A DNA stretch of 64,000 nucleotides from Pelodera strongyloides (GCA_036852015.1 JAANDG010000067.1:1-64000); one strand, 5' to 3'. Shown: positions 46,601 to 58,986, counted from the stretch's first letter. Notes: a model not told the origin generated them from the sequence alone. Program-made: numbers and translations.

Positions 46601-49600
46601 CTAATAAATGTTCAACTTTCAAATGTAATGAGATAATAGTGCTATGAAAGTGTGAAGATACCCAATACTATCCTCGAATCAGTACATAGACAGAGAGTCC
46701 GTGGTGGCATGCAAAATGCTGGATATTCATTATGACGCTATGATATCGTATCGTTTCCGATACTGTACTATTCTAATATAATGCCTAACATGACACACAA
46801 CTACTACATCCACTACAAACTACAAACTATGAGTCTCAACCCACCTTACCTAGAAACTACAAAATCTCATTACAACAAGCTACAAACTACAACCAATAAA
46901 AGAAAACAATCAAGTCGCTCACCTAATGTCGGATTGGAAGATCCGTGTTCGTCTGTTAGCTCCGGGGAATACTTGACCCTTTTCGCGCGCTGTCGCTTTA
47001 AAGGAGGCACAGAGCTCGTCGAAGCGCTACACGCCTTCGGAAGGATGCTACCAAGCTTCAATGGGCTTCCATGCTGCACCAGACTCACCGAAACGCCTGA
47101 AAATATGCTCGTGGTTAATGCAATCAAAAACCGAAAACCCTAGCCGACCACCCACCATGACACGATCTCGATGCCCACCCAAGAAGACATGAAGACTCGA
47201 CGACCACCCACGAAGACGAAGAGACAACTCGATGATCATCCACGGACAAGGCTCGACGACCACACACGAAGACCTCTCGAGACCACCCACGATGTCATCT
47301 CGACGACCACCCACGATGTCGTCTCAACGACCACCCACGATGTCATCTCGACGACCACCCACGAAGAAAAAAACCATAAAACTCACTCCAGGTACTATTC
47401 GATGGTTCCGGCGTAAAAGACGTGCCAGGTTTCACATCTTCTCCTTCGGTTGAAGTACGGTCAATTTCTGCCGGTATTTCACATATGAGTGGGGCATCGT
47501 CATCACCGCCTTCTTGACATAAATCGGTCCTAAAACACAACTCATAAGGTCAGGTTTCCAAAATATACCTTATAAAATGAGGTTTCCAAAAACAACAGGC
47601 TTCTACAATATACATGTTACAATGCAACTAAAGACCCGATCAATTCGCGCAAACTCGTAAATCAACACCAAACAAGGACACGTTCGACCTCCACGGAAAT
47701 CCTCCAAAAGTTGTTCAAAACAGGTTTCGGCAGTCAATTTAGAACCACTTTTTGCAGGATTTCCGTTCGAAATACGGTACTTTGAAGATAAAATAAACCA
47801 GCTCTGATAATAACCTCATGAAACATCATGAATTTTCCGACCCAAAAAAAGAACACATCAGAGAAATGCGCGTAACTCTAAGGAGCAAGCCCAATGTACA
47901 AACCCCTAACTAGCTAAGAAAAAAGACATTATTCCCGCTCAAATAAGTAACCAAAGAAACTCACTCTGTCCACAGATCTGCACTGCTTTCCTCCAGAGCA
48001 ATCGTCACATCGGAGCAGTCCCTAAACCGACAAAAAATGAGATTTTCTATAAAAACGCTTATAATCAGAATGGCAACTAGCGAGTAACCGGGGTAACTCC
48101 TAACCCGCTTGTTCGATCAAGTCCAAGTATCCGAGGAATTAGTTGAGGTTCCTCGGTACTCTGTAACATAATAACATAAGACCGAAAACACCGAAACTCA
48201 CACTGTCGCTGTCCCTCCATTCTGAACACCGTCAAATGCTCCATCTACTCGCTTCTCATTTACTGGCTCCTCTTGTGGCTCATCCAGCTCATCAAGATCC
48301 AGATCGAGGGCATCCAGCTCGCGCTGCTGAAATAAATAATTATTATGACAAGAAACGATAACACACACTCGTACGTACAGTACATACTAGTTACGTAGTT
48401 CGTAGAGGCCTGCTTCGCTTGGTGTTGATATAAGGGATGTGACACTTTCACTGGAATATGTAAATTTACAATACCAGCGTCCATGGGTGGTCTCTGTCAT
48501 GACGATTTCATAACCTTCATATAGTTGATCTGGTTGCTCAGGACAATCCCGACGTGGTAGGTAAGTAAATTACGCAATTACGCTAACCGCTTTATTTACA
48601 CAAGACATAAGGCATAACCCTGGACAAGTCATATGCCTTACTTAAAACCCAATACCAGAACATAAACTCTAGCAATAAGTCTCCCTCACCAGCGCAAGTC
48701 TTTCTCGTAAGTACTTCTTATAGAGCTTGTCCTTCAGTACCGTATATTCCTCCTTATTATCACAGCGACGCCTGAAAGAGTGATACATTGGTACCTAGCA
48801 AATTTCCCATTCCTCACACATTTTTTTTACTTATCCTAATTAAACGAAACCCCCTCTTTCATTCTTACTGGCAGATCATTCAGAAACTTCCAATGTTATC
48901 TATACTTCGGAGGTTCGGAGACAGTCACTATATGCAACTACCATAGATGTACACACTTGGGAACATGGAAACTAATGGCGTTTTACTCGGACATTGTAAA
49001 ACACAGCCGAAACAACGAGCAATAAAATACAACAAATAAAATATTTCGGAATATAGCTTCTACCTCAGCCGATCCCTCTCCAGTTTGTGCTCCCGCGAAT
49101 GTGTGTGAATCCTGAAAGCGGATCGCAGTAAGGCTTAGGGCTTAGGCTTAGGGCTCAGGAGCATTCTATGACTATAAAGAAGTTACACAGAACTAAAATA
49201 TTGGAACAAATTATAGGAGACCGCGTGCTGATTGACAACATTTTGAAACAGTAAATCAAGTGGTAGAACAGTAATTCACTAATAACTTTTTTGTTTGGTG
49301 AGTATAAATCTCACACTCACCTACCCAGCTTAACTAATTAATAAAAACATGAAAAAGACAAACTTCTTGCGTAGTTCAAATCGTTTCTGACTCAGCTTGG
49401 TTTCCTCGGCCAGCCTCTGAAAAACACACACGATATCAGCAATATAAGAAAAGTAGAGAAAAGACACCGAAGAATCCATAATAAAGTGCCACAGAGCCCT
49501 CCCTCTTTGCCTTTGTATTGTAAAAGATAAATAATTATATTTCTTTCTTTAGTTTAGGAAAAGGATAAGGAACATGAATCCCCCCTAAGCCGAAACCGAT

Positions 49601-52600
49601 CACCAAAAAAAACTCACAAGTGTGTTATCAAATTTGGGCGGATCTGCCTTCCTTTCTTCAACCACACGCGAATTAACCTGTAAAAACATAAGCACCGTTA
49701 GGAGCGGGAACACATTTTACATATATGATTACTGTACCTATACCATACCATACCGTACGCCAGACTGTATCGCAATACCAATTAAGTTACAAGAAAACAA
49801 ACCTTTTTCTTGCTCGATTGGATTTCCTTTGGGTAAGTTGATGCAATAGAGTACGCCTTCGAGCTACCTTGCATCAAATTCTCCTCATCCACAGTAGTAT
49901 TGCTCTGAAAATGAAACGTGGTTAAAATTCTTGTCCCGAATCCGAATGTACAAACACATATTAAATAAGAGACAAAATGCAGCGTCATATATTTTACTCT
50001 GTTCGTGAAAATGTGCACAGTTTCTTTTTCTAGTTTAGTATCCTAAACGGGTCCTTTTTTCCTAAAATTCTATCTTATACGATACGTTTCTGATTTATTT
50101 CTGGTATGACGGTGCGGTGCTACTAACTCAAAACCAACAACCAACTGTACGCATTATGCTATACGGATGGTGGTTCGTCAGACAGTTCGTCAACGAGTTT
50201 ATGCTATGCCGCACTGGCCGCGGGAAAAAAACAAACAAATCAAAAACTCACTGATGTTGGTTCAAACAATGTCTCCACCGGGAACTCATCCTCTGGTTCA
50301 TCTTTCACCGAAGTAAACAAATCATTGTCATTTGGAATTGGAATAGTCAAAGTTGTCGACGGCTCCACTTGGGCACATCTACGAGGAGTTGTTTCTAAAA
50401 TCGATGTTTCTGAGTTACAATACATGCGTTAATAAAGAAAACTGAAATCAGTCATAGTTTAAAGCAGTATTGTACGTACTCTGGGAAATTTGCATGATAT
50501 CCTGTGTAAATTTGGTGCCGGATGCCGGAAGCTTCGGACGGGCACCAAAAATTTGCACATGATACATAGGAAATGCGCAAACGCAAATTTCCCAAAGTAT
50601 ATAAAATACTGTTTAAACAAACTAGGCAATTCAAGCGTCTATGACTGTGACTTCTTTTCAATGTTTAAATATCAAACGCACTCAACTAAATCGTCTATCA
50701 TTTGAAAGAATGAGATCCACGAAATAAATTAAAGCGAAGTACCAGTCGGTTTTTAAAACGCATCGTGGACAACTGTATTCTTACCGAATTTAGCTCGATT
50801 TTTTATTCTAACTTATGTTCACTTGCATACGCTGCATAATAATGCTGGTATACCCGAGGTGTTTCAAAAACCGGCCGGTATTTCGCTTTAAAATCATAAA
50901 TACCATGTCAACTGTCAAAGTACAAACTACTAAAAAACTAACCAGTCGCTTTTGCCTTTTCCACAACACTTCCTTGCTTCACCCTTATCACCGGCTCAAT
51001 CTTCTCTGTCTTCAACATTATAGTTTGCTCGTTCGAAGTGCTTGGTCTACTTGCAATTGCAAACGGCTGAAAGTATCAATGAATACTCATTATCAATTAT
51101 CATTACCAAATCTAATTGTCTAATTATATAATTATCAAGATTTCTAGTCTAATTATCAAGAGCCTCTACACACGTTTGTGATTAAACACCAGCTTTTGAA
51201 AAAAAAACGAACTTAGAGTTAACACAAATATTTGTGACGTTCTCCCCCTTTACCTTAAAGGGACGGGCCCATCAAAATAAACCCATATTTTGCATGTTTT
51301 TATAATTTGTATAAAGGGGGTTTATTATAATATATGTACACTAAATTTCGGCTAGAGTTTATCCCGCTGAAATTCTTCGGTGTCGATAAACTCAAAAGTA
51401 TACCGTAGAAGACACACAATTGCACCCTATTTTCTTGTCGCGTGTCCCGGGGGAATGTGGCTATATGGACAGATAGTCTCCCGGGTCCCAATCAGAGCGA
51501 GGTATCCTCGGGAGACGCGGTAAGGAAATAAGGGTGCAATTGTTGGTCTTCTACGGTATACTTTTGAGTTTATCGACACCGAAAAATTTCAGCGGGATAA
51601 AGTCTAGCCGTAACTTAGTGTCCATATATTATAATAAACCCCCTTTATACAAATTATAAAAACATGCAAACTATAGGTTTATTTTGATGGGCCCGTCCCT
51701 TTAAAGGGACAGGCCCATCAAAGTAAACCTATATTTATGATACGTCCATAGTGACTATCAAGCATTTTTATTACAATATATACAAACTAAATTTCACATT
51801 TATTTGCCATTGAAAACATTTTTCCGATGCGCTCTGCTCTAATGTATACCGTAGAGCCGCAAATAACCTTGTCGTCAATGCAAATTTATCGTGAAATTAT
51901 AATGCGATTAAAATTAGCATATATAGCTTTGAAATCTGCAGTTTTATGGTATATATTTGAGCAGAGCGCATTGGAAAAAAAAGTTGTCTAGGGCGAATAA
52001 TGGTGAAATTTAGTTTGTATATATTGTAATAAAAATGCTTGATAGTCATTATGAACGTATCGTAAATATAGGTTTATTTTGATGGGCCTGTCCCTTTAAA
52101 GCGAAATACCGGCCGGTTGTTGAAAAGCATCATGGACAACTGAATTCTTACGTATTATGCTAGGTGCTGCTTAAGAATGTTGTGTCGATGTGTTTCAAAG
52201 ACCGGCCGGTATTTCGCTATAGATAAATAAAAAGATGAAAGACAATACCTTTACTTTAGTAGCTGACGGTGTGATGTCAGATGCTTCTTCTTCTTCTTCG
52301 ACTACTTCGACATAACCACATGAAAACGAGGTTGAAGACGTCTGCACGTACGTGGCACTACAATTATAATATACTATACAACAAGATCAACTGATTTGAG
52401 TTTATTGTTGTTGTCAGGGTAATTGAAGCTTTTTAAATGAATATGAGTGCACAACATAACAGGAATATGAGATTGTTTGGTTACTGACGTTGTAAGTTAA
52501 AGTTGTAAATAATGCCTGAAAGTGAGAGAACAAACATAACGTCACTACTGTACCTCGTCCCTGGTTTTGAATCCTCCAATTCAGCTGATCCATCTCTCTC

Positions 52601-53033
52601 CACGTCTTTTGTGTCAGAATCACTCGTATCCACTCCAGTAAAAATGGCGTTACCACAAGCTGCTTGGGCAGCGATCAATAAGAGCTCCCAGACTTCTGAA
52701 ATACATACTCCTATATAATACGTGGGGATTTGGGTTCCGTAGGGGAAGGGGATTATATACCACCATTGGGGCTCCAGCTCCACTGCGACATCTTATAACC
52801 TAGACTAGCTCCTAGCTCCCAAAGCTCTATAATAATACTTTCTAAACTAAACGTACTGTATCATTTGCAGAATACATACAGGGTTTAGGTTTATTCTTTT
52901 TTTTTCAAAACGGTTCATCGTCTACATACCCAAATGTCCCAAATCCAATCTCTTGAATTCTTGGATACAAAAGAACAGTTCCACAAACTGCAAACTCCAT
53001 TTCCACAGTGTGATAGTGCGAAATATAATAATT

Positions 53034-53064
<31 letters not shown>

Positions 53065-56000
53065 CAAAAGCTAAAAAAACTACAAAAGTTGCCAAACTAC
53101 AAACTTCAATTACATAGTGTTCAACATACCTGTGTTCTCCCGTGCCAAACCCACATCCCTAACATCGATCTCACTCGCCTGTAAGGCTTGTAGAAGAGAC
53201 CTGAACAAAACATTCTAAATTCTACTAAACTTCGACTAAACACTTCTAATAAACAAGCCAGGTTGTACATAAACATGCTACGTTAAAGGTTCTGGTACGT
53301 GGTACGCTGCATTCACATGCATTATCTGCAAATTGTATTGTAGCGCATACGAAATTCGCAGTTTGCACACAAATTTCATATACTACGCGGAAGCGCAGTA
53401 CTACATCGTAATGTTTCAAAACCACGTGTCACATCGCTTTAATCTTCGAACTTCTTCACGAAAGAATGAAAAGCAAACTCACATGCCCATCTCTCTGTAC
53501 TTGGATACGTTGTACAGTGCGACCGGATTCATTTGGCCAGTCATACGCAGACTTTTCAGTTCCTAAAGTAACTACAGTTTAATATTTTATTGGTTTTATC
53601 GATAAATCACTCTTCCCCTTGGAGTTTGGAGTGTGTTACGGACCTAGGCCCACTACTTTTTTCCCGGGGTTGCAAGCCGGGGTTCTAGGCGTGCATTGTG
53701 TAGATCCTCTCCTTATATACTTACCCTTACCCTGTAATAACACATAACACTCATAAAGTACAATACGACCAGCTGATTCGAAACTTGGGTATAAAGCAAC
53801 CGCTAGAGACAACAACTTTATATATTTATACAGTACCAAGCACCGACTACAGTACACCTAGGTAAGAAACAGTAACCTCGAAAATGCCAACGGATACAAT
53901 CCAAAATCCAGAGCTAAGTTACCTGAGTTATGTTGGCCAATTCTTCAGAGGTAATGGTTCCCACATCAGTGGGCGTGTCCAAAAGTAGCGCTATTTCACT
54001 TAGAATAGCGTATTTCCAACAGGCAAACGCACGAGGAAGGTTTTCGTGTGCCATTCTGTAATATCACATCAGTAATCAGTTGTTAGACAAATCAGTTGTT
54101 ATAAGGAATAACACTAACGGATGTATGTAGTTTGCAGACTCCTCCTGTCCCCGATGGATGGATGATGTAGATTCAAAAAAAATCTCGCATGTGACATACG
54201 TTAGCTTCAATTGTTGATCTAGTCCTTACAAGGAGACACCACAGAGCAAGGAACAAATCAAACTTAGCACACAAACAAGAGGACAAGAGAACTTGTCCCT
54301 ATGGAGAAAAATATCGCAAACCCAATAACCTCACTCCCAAAAGTTAAAAATTCAAAGCTCCCACTTCGCCTCATTTTCGAGCAACTCGTAGAATTGGCCA
54401 AAGTGTTCAGATCGCTGCTCGGCGCTCAAATCATCAGGCAAACTCCAGGAGAACTGGTTGAGAAGGGCCTGAACACATAAAAGTGGTCATCAGGTGACAA
54501 GGTATAGGAATTAAGATATTTCCAAATTTCCCGGGTTTCAGATCTTTAAAGCGAAATACCGATAGGTTTTTGAAACGCATCTCAAGTACTTGCATGTGTC
54601 TATGCAAAGTTGCTCGAATTTAGCTCGATTTTTACTCTAATTTGCATTCATTTGCATAAGCTGTATAAGAATGCTGGTGTACTCGGTGTTTCAAAATCCG
54701 GTCCGTATTTCGCTTTAAGATATTTCGAACATGACCGGGTTTCAGTCTGTTTCAGATCTTTAGCCGAATGAATTTTATCACCCAATCCCACAAAGAAGAC
54801 GCAACAGGTACAAAAAGTGACCGTAACGGGTAACGTGCATAAATAATGTCATTAAAACAGATAAGAGGACTGGAAAAATTGCAGAATATCCTTTAGCTGA
54901 ACTGCTAAGAGTTACGTAGTGATGTACGTAAACCAAGACTCCCCACCACAAATAACTAACCAACTGGACAATGACTCCCGGGTTAAATCGCATAGGTCCC
55001 TCGGGGTTGAAGTCATCTTTGGGCCCAGCCCATTGCATTTGGGCCTCGGTAAGTTGTTCGGGCTCAGCTTTCACCGGTTTCGGCTGCTTCACTAAAACAG
55101 CGAGACAGATGAGGTAAAGTTTTAGAGTTAGCTTCATAATCAGCATCTAATAGGAACCGCATGGACCCTAACAATGCGACCTAACAGAAGTCTACCAGTC
55201 CAGATGTTTACCTGTATGTTATTGTGATGTTGTGAGTTGTGATTTGATAGTGAACTGTGACCTTGTACCCGAAGTGATGCCCTACTCCAGAAGAAAAGAG
55301 AGAAAACAAATAAAACAATTACCCTTCCTAGTTCTCTTCTTCTTTTCAGGTTTTCCAAGTTCTGTCCTTAACGGTGACTTTCGTCGCTTCTTGTTCTCTG
55401 GGAGTTGGAATGGTTGTGCTTCAGCCGGAGGATCCATAGGTCTAAACAATGGGTTCCATTTCTAAGTTTGAAGTCTGATAACAATTAACGAGCGCATATT
55501 CCTAAAACTACAATGCTAGCGCTAGTAATCTGAAAGTGACAGTGATGACGTGGCACAACCAAATCTCAGCCGATGAGCCGAGTTTAAAAAGTTCCTAGTT
55601 TCCTAGTAACTTTTCTAGAACCTGGTCCACCTTCAATTCGCGGAATTGTACGTTTAAACTAGTAAGTGTGACATCCCAGATGCAGATCCTATCAATAAGA
55701 AAGCACCCAACATATGCACTAACAAAAGCGGTAGTCTTTATTTACCAACTCTGTCTCCGCGCCTCAAGTCTCAGTGCTTCCTAGTCCTCTTTTCTTTAAC
55801 TCCAACCTCCAACGGGAGGCGCGGGAGGCTACTGCTACTCCACCTCCAGACAGAAGCCTACTCTTCCAAACGATAACTCACTCTGGTTTTGGTTTGTACT
55901 CATCGCCCAGTATATTCTTCCTTGTTTCCTCATCATATGCTCTCCATCGTGGCGGTAAAACCTTAGTCAACTCTTCTCTATTTGCCATCAGTCGTATGGC

Positions 56001-58768
56001 ATCGACGAGGTCGGTCTTTATAGCTGAAAGGAGACTGACTGGGTTAGTGAAGAAACTACGGTTCAAAAGTCAATCTTGTTATAAAGGCTGACTTGTTAGA
56101 GTCTGTAAAACAGTCAACGCCAAAACAAAATTTAGTAAACTGTAAACATTTATGCCATGACAACACGAATATAAGAAGAATTCAAAACCACTAAACAAAA
56201 CTAACAGGAAAACTGAAAACTCACAATCTTTAAATCGCTCTTTGCATATTTCGCATCTCAAGTTGCTGCACGGCACACTGAAACACAAAAATCACGTTTA
56301 CGTCAAGTAAAACGGGAAGAAGACATAACACACTAGTTATTTAAGCTGTTCACTAAATCAACGGATGAAGCGGCTTACGGTAAGTGACATGCCAATAGAG
56401 AGGTTACGATAGAATGTTATATGTTAAACATCCACACATCCACCACAAAATAAAACGGCAACTGACATAATAAAAAATCCTTCACTCACGTTCTCTGCGT
56501 ACAATCCCTCTTGTACATTCCATAAAATCTGCCCAGAGGTTTCGAACGTATGAATGTTTTGCAGCCCACAATATAATCATGTTCCTTTTGAATACGCCCG
56601 GCCTCCTTCCAAATATCTAGAATAACTAATATTAATATATTATTAATAACATTGGTAATATATTATCATTACTAATAATAATAAAAATAATAAGAATTAT
56701 TATTATTATTTCATAATAAGAATTTTAATCAAAGGAAAGCTTAAAAGGGCACCCCTCTTTACTCCAAAAACTCTATAAAACGTAGAAATCACACAAACAA
56801 ATAAATAAACTCACGAGATTGTTCTACAATGCTGTTCAACGATTTCGAGAACAAGCCAAGTACGTCTGCTGTTTCCGGGTCCGCGGAAAGATGTTCCATT
56901 TCCGTGTCTGCCTAAACAGTTAAATTAAAAGGGATTAAAGCTGTGACCAACGTTAATAGCCTTTAGCCTTCATTAAAAACAAAAGTTCTTCATCCAGGAG
57001 CATAATGTTTAAGATAAGCTGGCACAAACAAAGACTGACATAAACCGTGCTTCGAATCCTGTATCACCAAACTCAAAATCCCTTTTCCTTTTCTTTTCAT
57101 GATAAATGATAAGATAAATGTATAAAACCAGAATGTCACATCCCATATACGACTATTGTTATTTGGCTGCGTGATTCATAATGTTTCAACCATTGAACTA
57201 ATAAAGAGATCAGATATTTATGCAATGCTAGGTCTGGAATTAATGGTTTGTTGCAATGTAGAGAGTCGAGGTAGATTGTGATTTCTGAGGATCACAATCT
57301 ATGAAAAGGCCATTTAGGCAATTTATATAGGTATTATACACATACACTATATGAAGATGAAAAATCCATTTCAGGCAGACTGATCCAGGCATATAGCTAA
57401 TGTCTTGCACAGATAAAGCCATTTGTTAACAAGCCGTATTTCAATGAATCATTAAAATCAAGCAAAAAAAAAATACGTTGCCTATAAAAATGCCTTTCCA
57501 CATATTGTGATCCTCAATCACAATCTACCTCTACACTGCAAAAAGCGACTAATTCTAGACTTATCATTTACATAAATATCTGATCTCTTTATTAGTTCAA
57601 TGGTCGAAACATTATGAATCACGCAACTAAACAGCAATAAGCAATAGTCGCATACGGGCTCTGACTTCTGGCTTTATTTATACATACATAATTTATCAGA
57701 GCCCTAGTTAAAGTAAAACTTGAAGGGCACAGGCAATGACTCACCTCGGTCGTTGGCAATCCAGAGTCAGAGTTATCCTTGGCCACAGAGTTCGGTATCG
57801 ATTCTTCTTCTTGGTCCTGTTCCGGCAGCTTCTTTTTAGATCTTTTCGATGGTTCCGGCCCATAGTCCACTATTTCACGACGCTTTCGGATACGCTTCCC
57901 TAAAAAGCGAATGTTGAACAGTAGAACAATTACTACGAGGCGATTCGGTTTAATTTAGTTATTTAGTTTTAGGCCTAAACGCTTACTTTATGAAAAAAAC
58001 AGGTTTTTTTTCAAAGAGTCCAACAGAAACTTTCACACTTTAACATAACTAATACAATAATAAAATAAAAAATAACGGGGTTTTAAACTTAATTTCACAT
58101 ACCGTATAGACCAACTTAGCAACAAACAATACAAAAAGTGTGTAATGGTCAATCGAAATAGTGTGTAGAGTACAACATGAAATACTAAATACACTCTATA
58201 AATAATACAATAACATAAATAATTCTAAAACGCTAAACGCACCAAATCCAAGACCATTTTCCCCGGTTGCTCCATCGTCTACTGCTGGTGCTGTTTGCTA
58301 AAAAAAACATTATAATGGCAAAAGGCAAATTATCATAATGCTTTACATAAACTAATATTTCTAAAAACAGATTCTTTACATATCATAATAAACATTATAG
58401 TACACTATTTATAACTGTAACAGATACTTCCTAGAAAAAGAATAGGCCGCTGACGCGACAGAGAAGAGAGAACATGCAAATAGAGAGACCCAGGGTGCAA
58501 ACGGTGAATGAGTGATCAGCTAATTCACTAATGTATTGTTCCTTTTTCCCGACACATATGCATATAATTTATACGACGCATACTTACTTCTTTCTTAATT
58601 TCACTATGCGTATGATGTTTTGTCAATTAAAGAATCTACTATTATTAATTGTCACAAAAACACGGGAACAAAAAAATATTCACTCAAAACTCAAATAAAA
58701 AAGCAACACACCTGAGGCACCAAGCCTTGTAATGCATGTTCCAACGTAGGGCGTTTCAAACGGATCAT
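43668..58768 (-). CDS. Very long multi-exon orphan gene, probable nuclear coiled-coil protein
   Basis: Thirty-three exons keep phase: 58768-58712, 58297-58243, 57899-57745, 56911-56815, 56616-56490, 56277-56225, 56023-55882, 55441-55323, 55091-54961, 54468-54365, 54055-53923, 53562-53483, 53200-53130, 52695-52551, 52357-52249, 51066-50943, 50394-50252, 49904-49803, 49677-49618, 49416-49364, 49111-49064, 48771-48690, 48326-48202, 48021-47965, 47529-47396, 47096-46923, 46469-46390, 46050-45925, 45550-45468, 45276-45181, 45054-44974, 44602-44558, 44249-44227. A last exon near 43780-43668 is uncertain. About 1,100 residues. Basic runs (KRIRKRR, KKRRKS, KKKRTRK) suggest a nucleus. CSNLRCEICKERF could bind zinc. 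A charged coiled coil (LAEETKLSQKRFELRKK to YLRERLALQRELDALDLD) lies near residues 670-760; the end is helical (LLHELKELQGIYTFIKNFL). I do not recognise the family. One donor (54365, GTGGGA) is weak. The start follows TTTTTCAG. Confidence 0.78.
47150..47375. repeat. 24 bp minisatellite in an intron of the orphan gene
   Basis: Units of the form CTCGACGACCACCCACGATG, with variants CACGAAGA, repeat about nine times. The last four are nearly identical. It fills most of the intron 47395-47097. Confidence 0.9.
49125..49160. repeat. Short interstitial telomere-like words
   Basis: AAGGCTTAGGGCTTAGGCTT then AGGGCTCAGG, a mix of TTAGGC and GGGCTTA units in an intron of the orphan gene, just upstream of the exon starting at 49111. 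Confidence 0.75.
50459..50616. mobile_element. TTAA-bounded palindrome (AAAGCAGTATTGTACG type)
   Basis: TTAAAGCAGTATTGTACGTAC at the left and AAGTATATAAAATACTGTTTAA at the right. Inside, GGGAAATTTGCATGAT pairs with the GCGCAAACGCAAATTTCCC side, and TTTGGTGCCGGATGCCGGAAG pairs with CTTCGGACGGGCACCAAA. In an intron of the orphan gene. Confidence 0.75.
50729..50891. mobile_element. TTAA MITE (CCGGTTTTTGAAAC family)
   Basis: TTAAAGCGAAGTACCAGTCGG to AACCGGCCGGTATTTCGCTTTAA, in the same intron as the palindrome at 50459. Only about 110 bp separate the two. Confidence 0.8.
51255..51704. mobile_element. 450 bp TTAA-bounded hairpin (GGGACGGGCCCATC ends)
   Basis: TTAAAGGGACGGGCCCATC at the left and GATGGGCCCGTCCCTTTAA at the right. 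The arms stay inverted through GTTTATTATAATATATG, TTTATCCCGCTGAAATT and GTATACCGTAGAAGAC, so almost the whole element folds on itself around a loop near 51450-51510. In an intron of the orphan gene. Confidence 0.9.
51701..52099. mobile_element. 400 bp TTAA-bounded hairpin sharing a TTAA with its neighbour
   Basis: TTAAAGGGACAGGCCCATC to GATGGGCCTGTCCCTTTAA. Only the outer 30 bases match the preceding element; the arms are different sequence (AAGCATTTTTATTACAATAT and TTTCCGATGCGCTCTGCTC with inverted partners). It begins at the right TTAA of the first hairpin. Confidence 0.9.
52096..52219. mobile_element. TTAA MITE, third element in the chain
   Basis: TTAAAGCGAAATACCGGCCGG to AGACCGGCCGGTATTTCGCTA. 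It starts at the right TTAA of the second hairpin (52096-52099), is internally shortened, and ends about 30 bp before the exon boundary at 52249. Confidence 0.85.
54546..54717. mobile_element. TTAA MITE (CCGGTTTTTGAAAC family)
   Basis: TTAAAGCGAAATACCGATAGG to AATCCGGTCCGTATTTCGCTTTAA in an intron of the orphan gene. It is flanked by a duplicated ATTTCGAACATGACCGGGTTTC / ATTTCCCGGGTTTCAGATC-like stretch. Confidence 0.75.
57138..57655. mobile_element. 520 bp foldback element in an intron of the orphan gene
   Basis: The left arm (57138-57300; CGACTATTGTTATTTGGCTG, GATTCATAATGTTTCAACC, AATAAAGAGATCAGATATTT, AGGTAGATTGTGAT) is repeated as a reverse complement at 57500-57655. The centre also has GGATCACAATCTATG / CACATATTGTGATCC partners. 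It lacks the AAAGCG ends of the TTAA families, so it is a separate family. Confidence 0.8.
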
Positions 58769-58802
58769 CGCAATTACTGAAAAAAAAACCATCATATTTA
58801 TC

Positions 58803-58986
58803 TTAAAGCGAAATACCGGCCGGTTTTTGAAACACATCGAGTACACCAGCATTCTTATGCAGCATATGCAAATGAACGTAAATTAGAATGAAAAATCGAG
58901 CTAAATTCGAGCAACTTTGCATAAATACGTATGAATTCGGTTGTCGTCCATGATGCATTTCAAAAACCGGCAGGTATTTCTCTTAA
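58803..58986. mobile_element. TTAA MITE at the 5' end of the orphan gene
   Basis: TTAAAGCGAAATACCGGCCGG to AAACCGGCAGGTATTTCTCTTAA. It begins about 25 bp upstream of the trans-splice-like acceptor of the orphan gene, so it occupies its proximal promoter or outron. Confidence 0.8.

Noticed and set aside
47048..47453. Open frames rich in Thr, Pro and Arg or Gly and Trp
   Set aside because: They are readings of the intronic 24 bp minisatellite.
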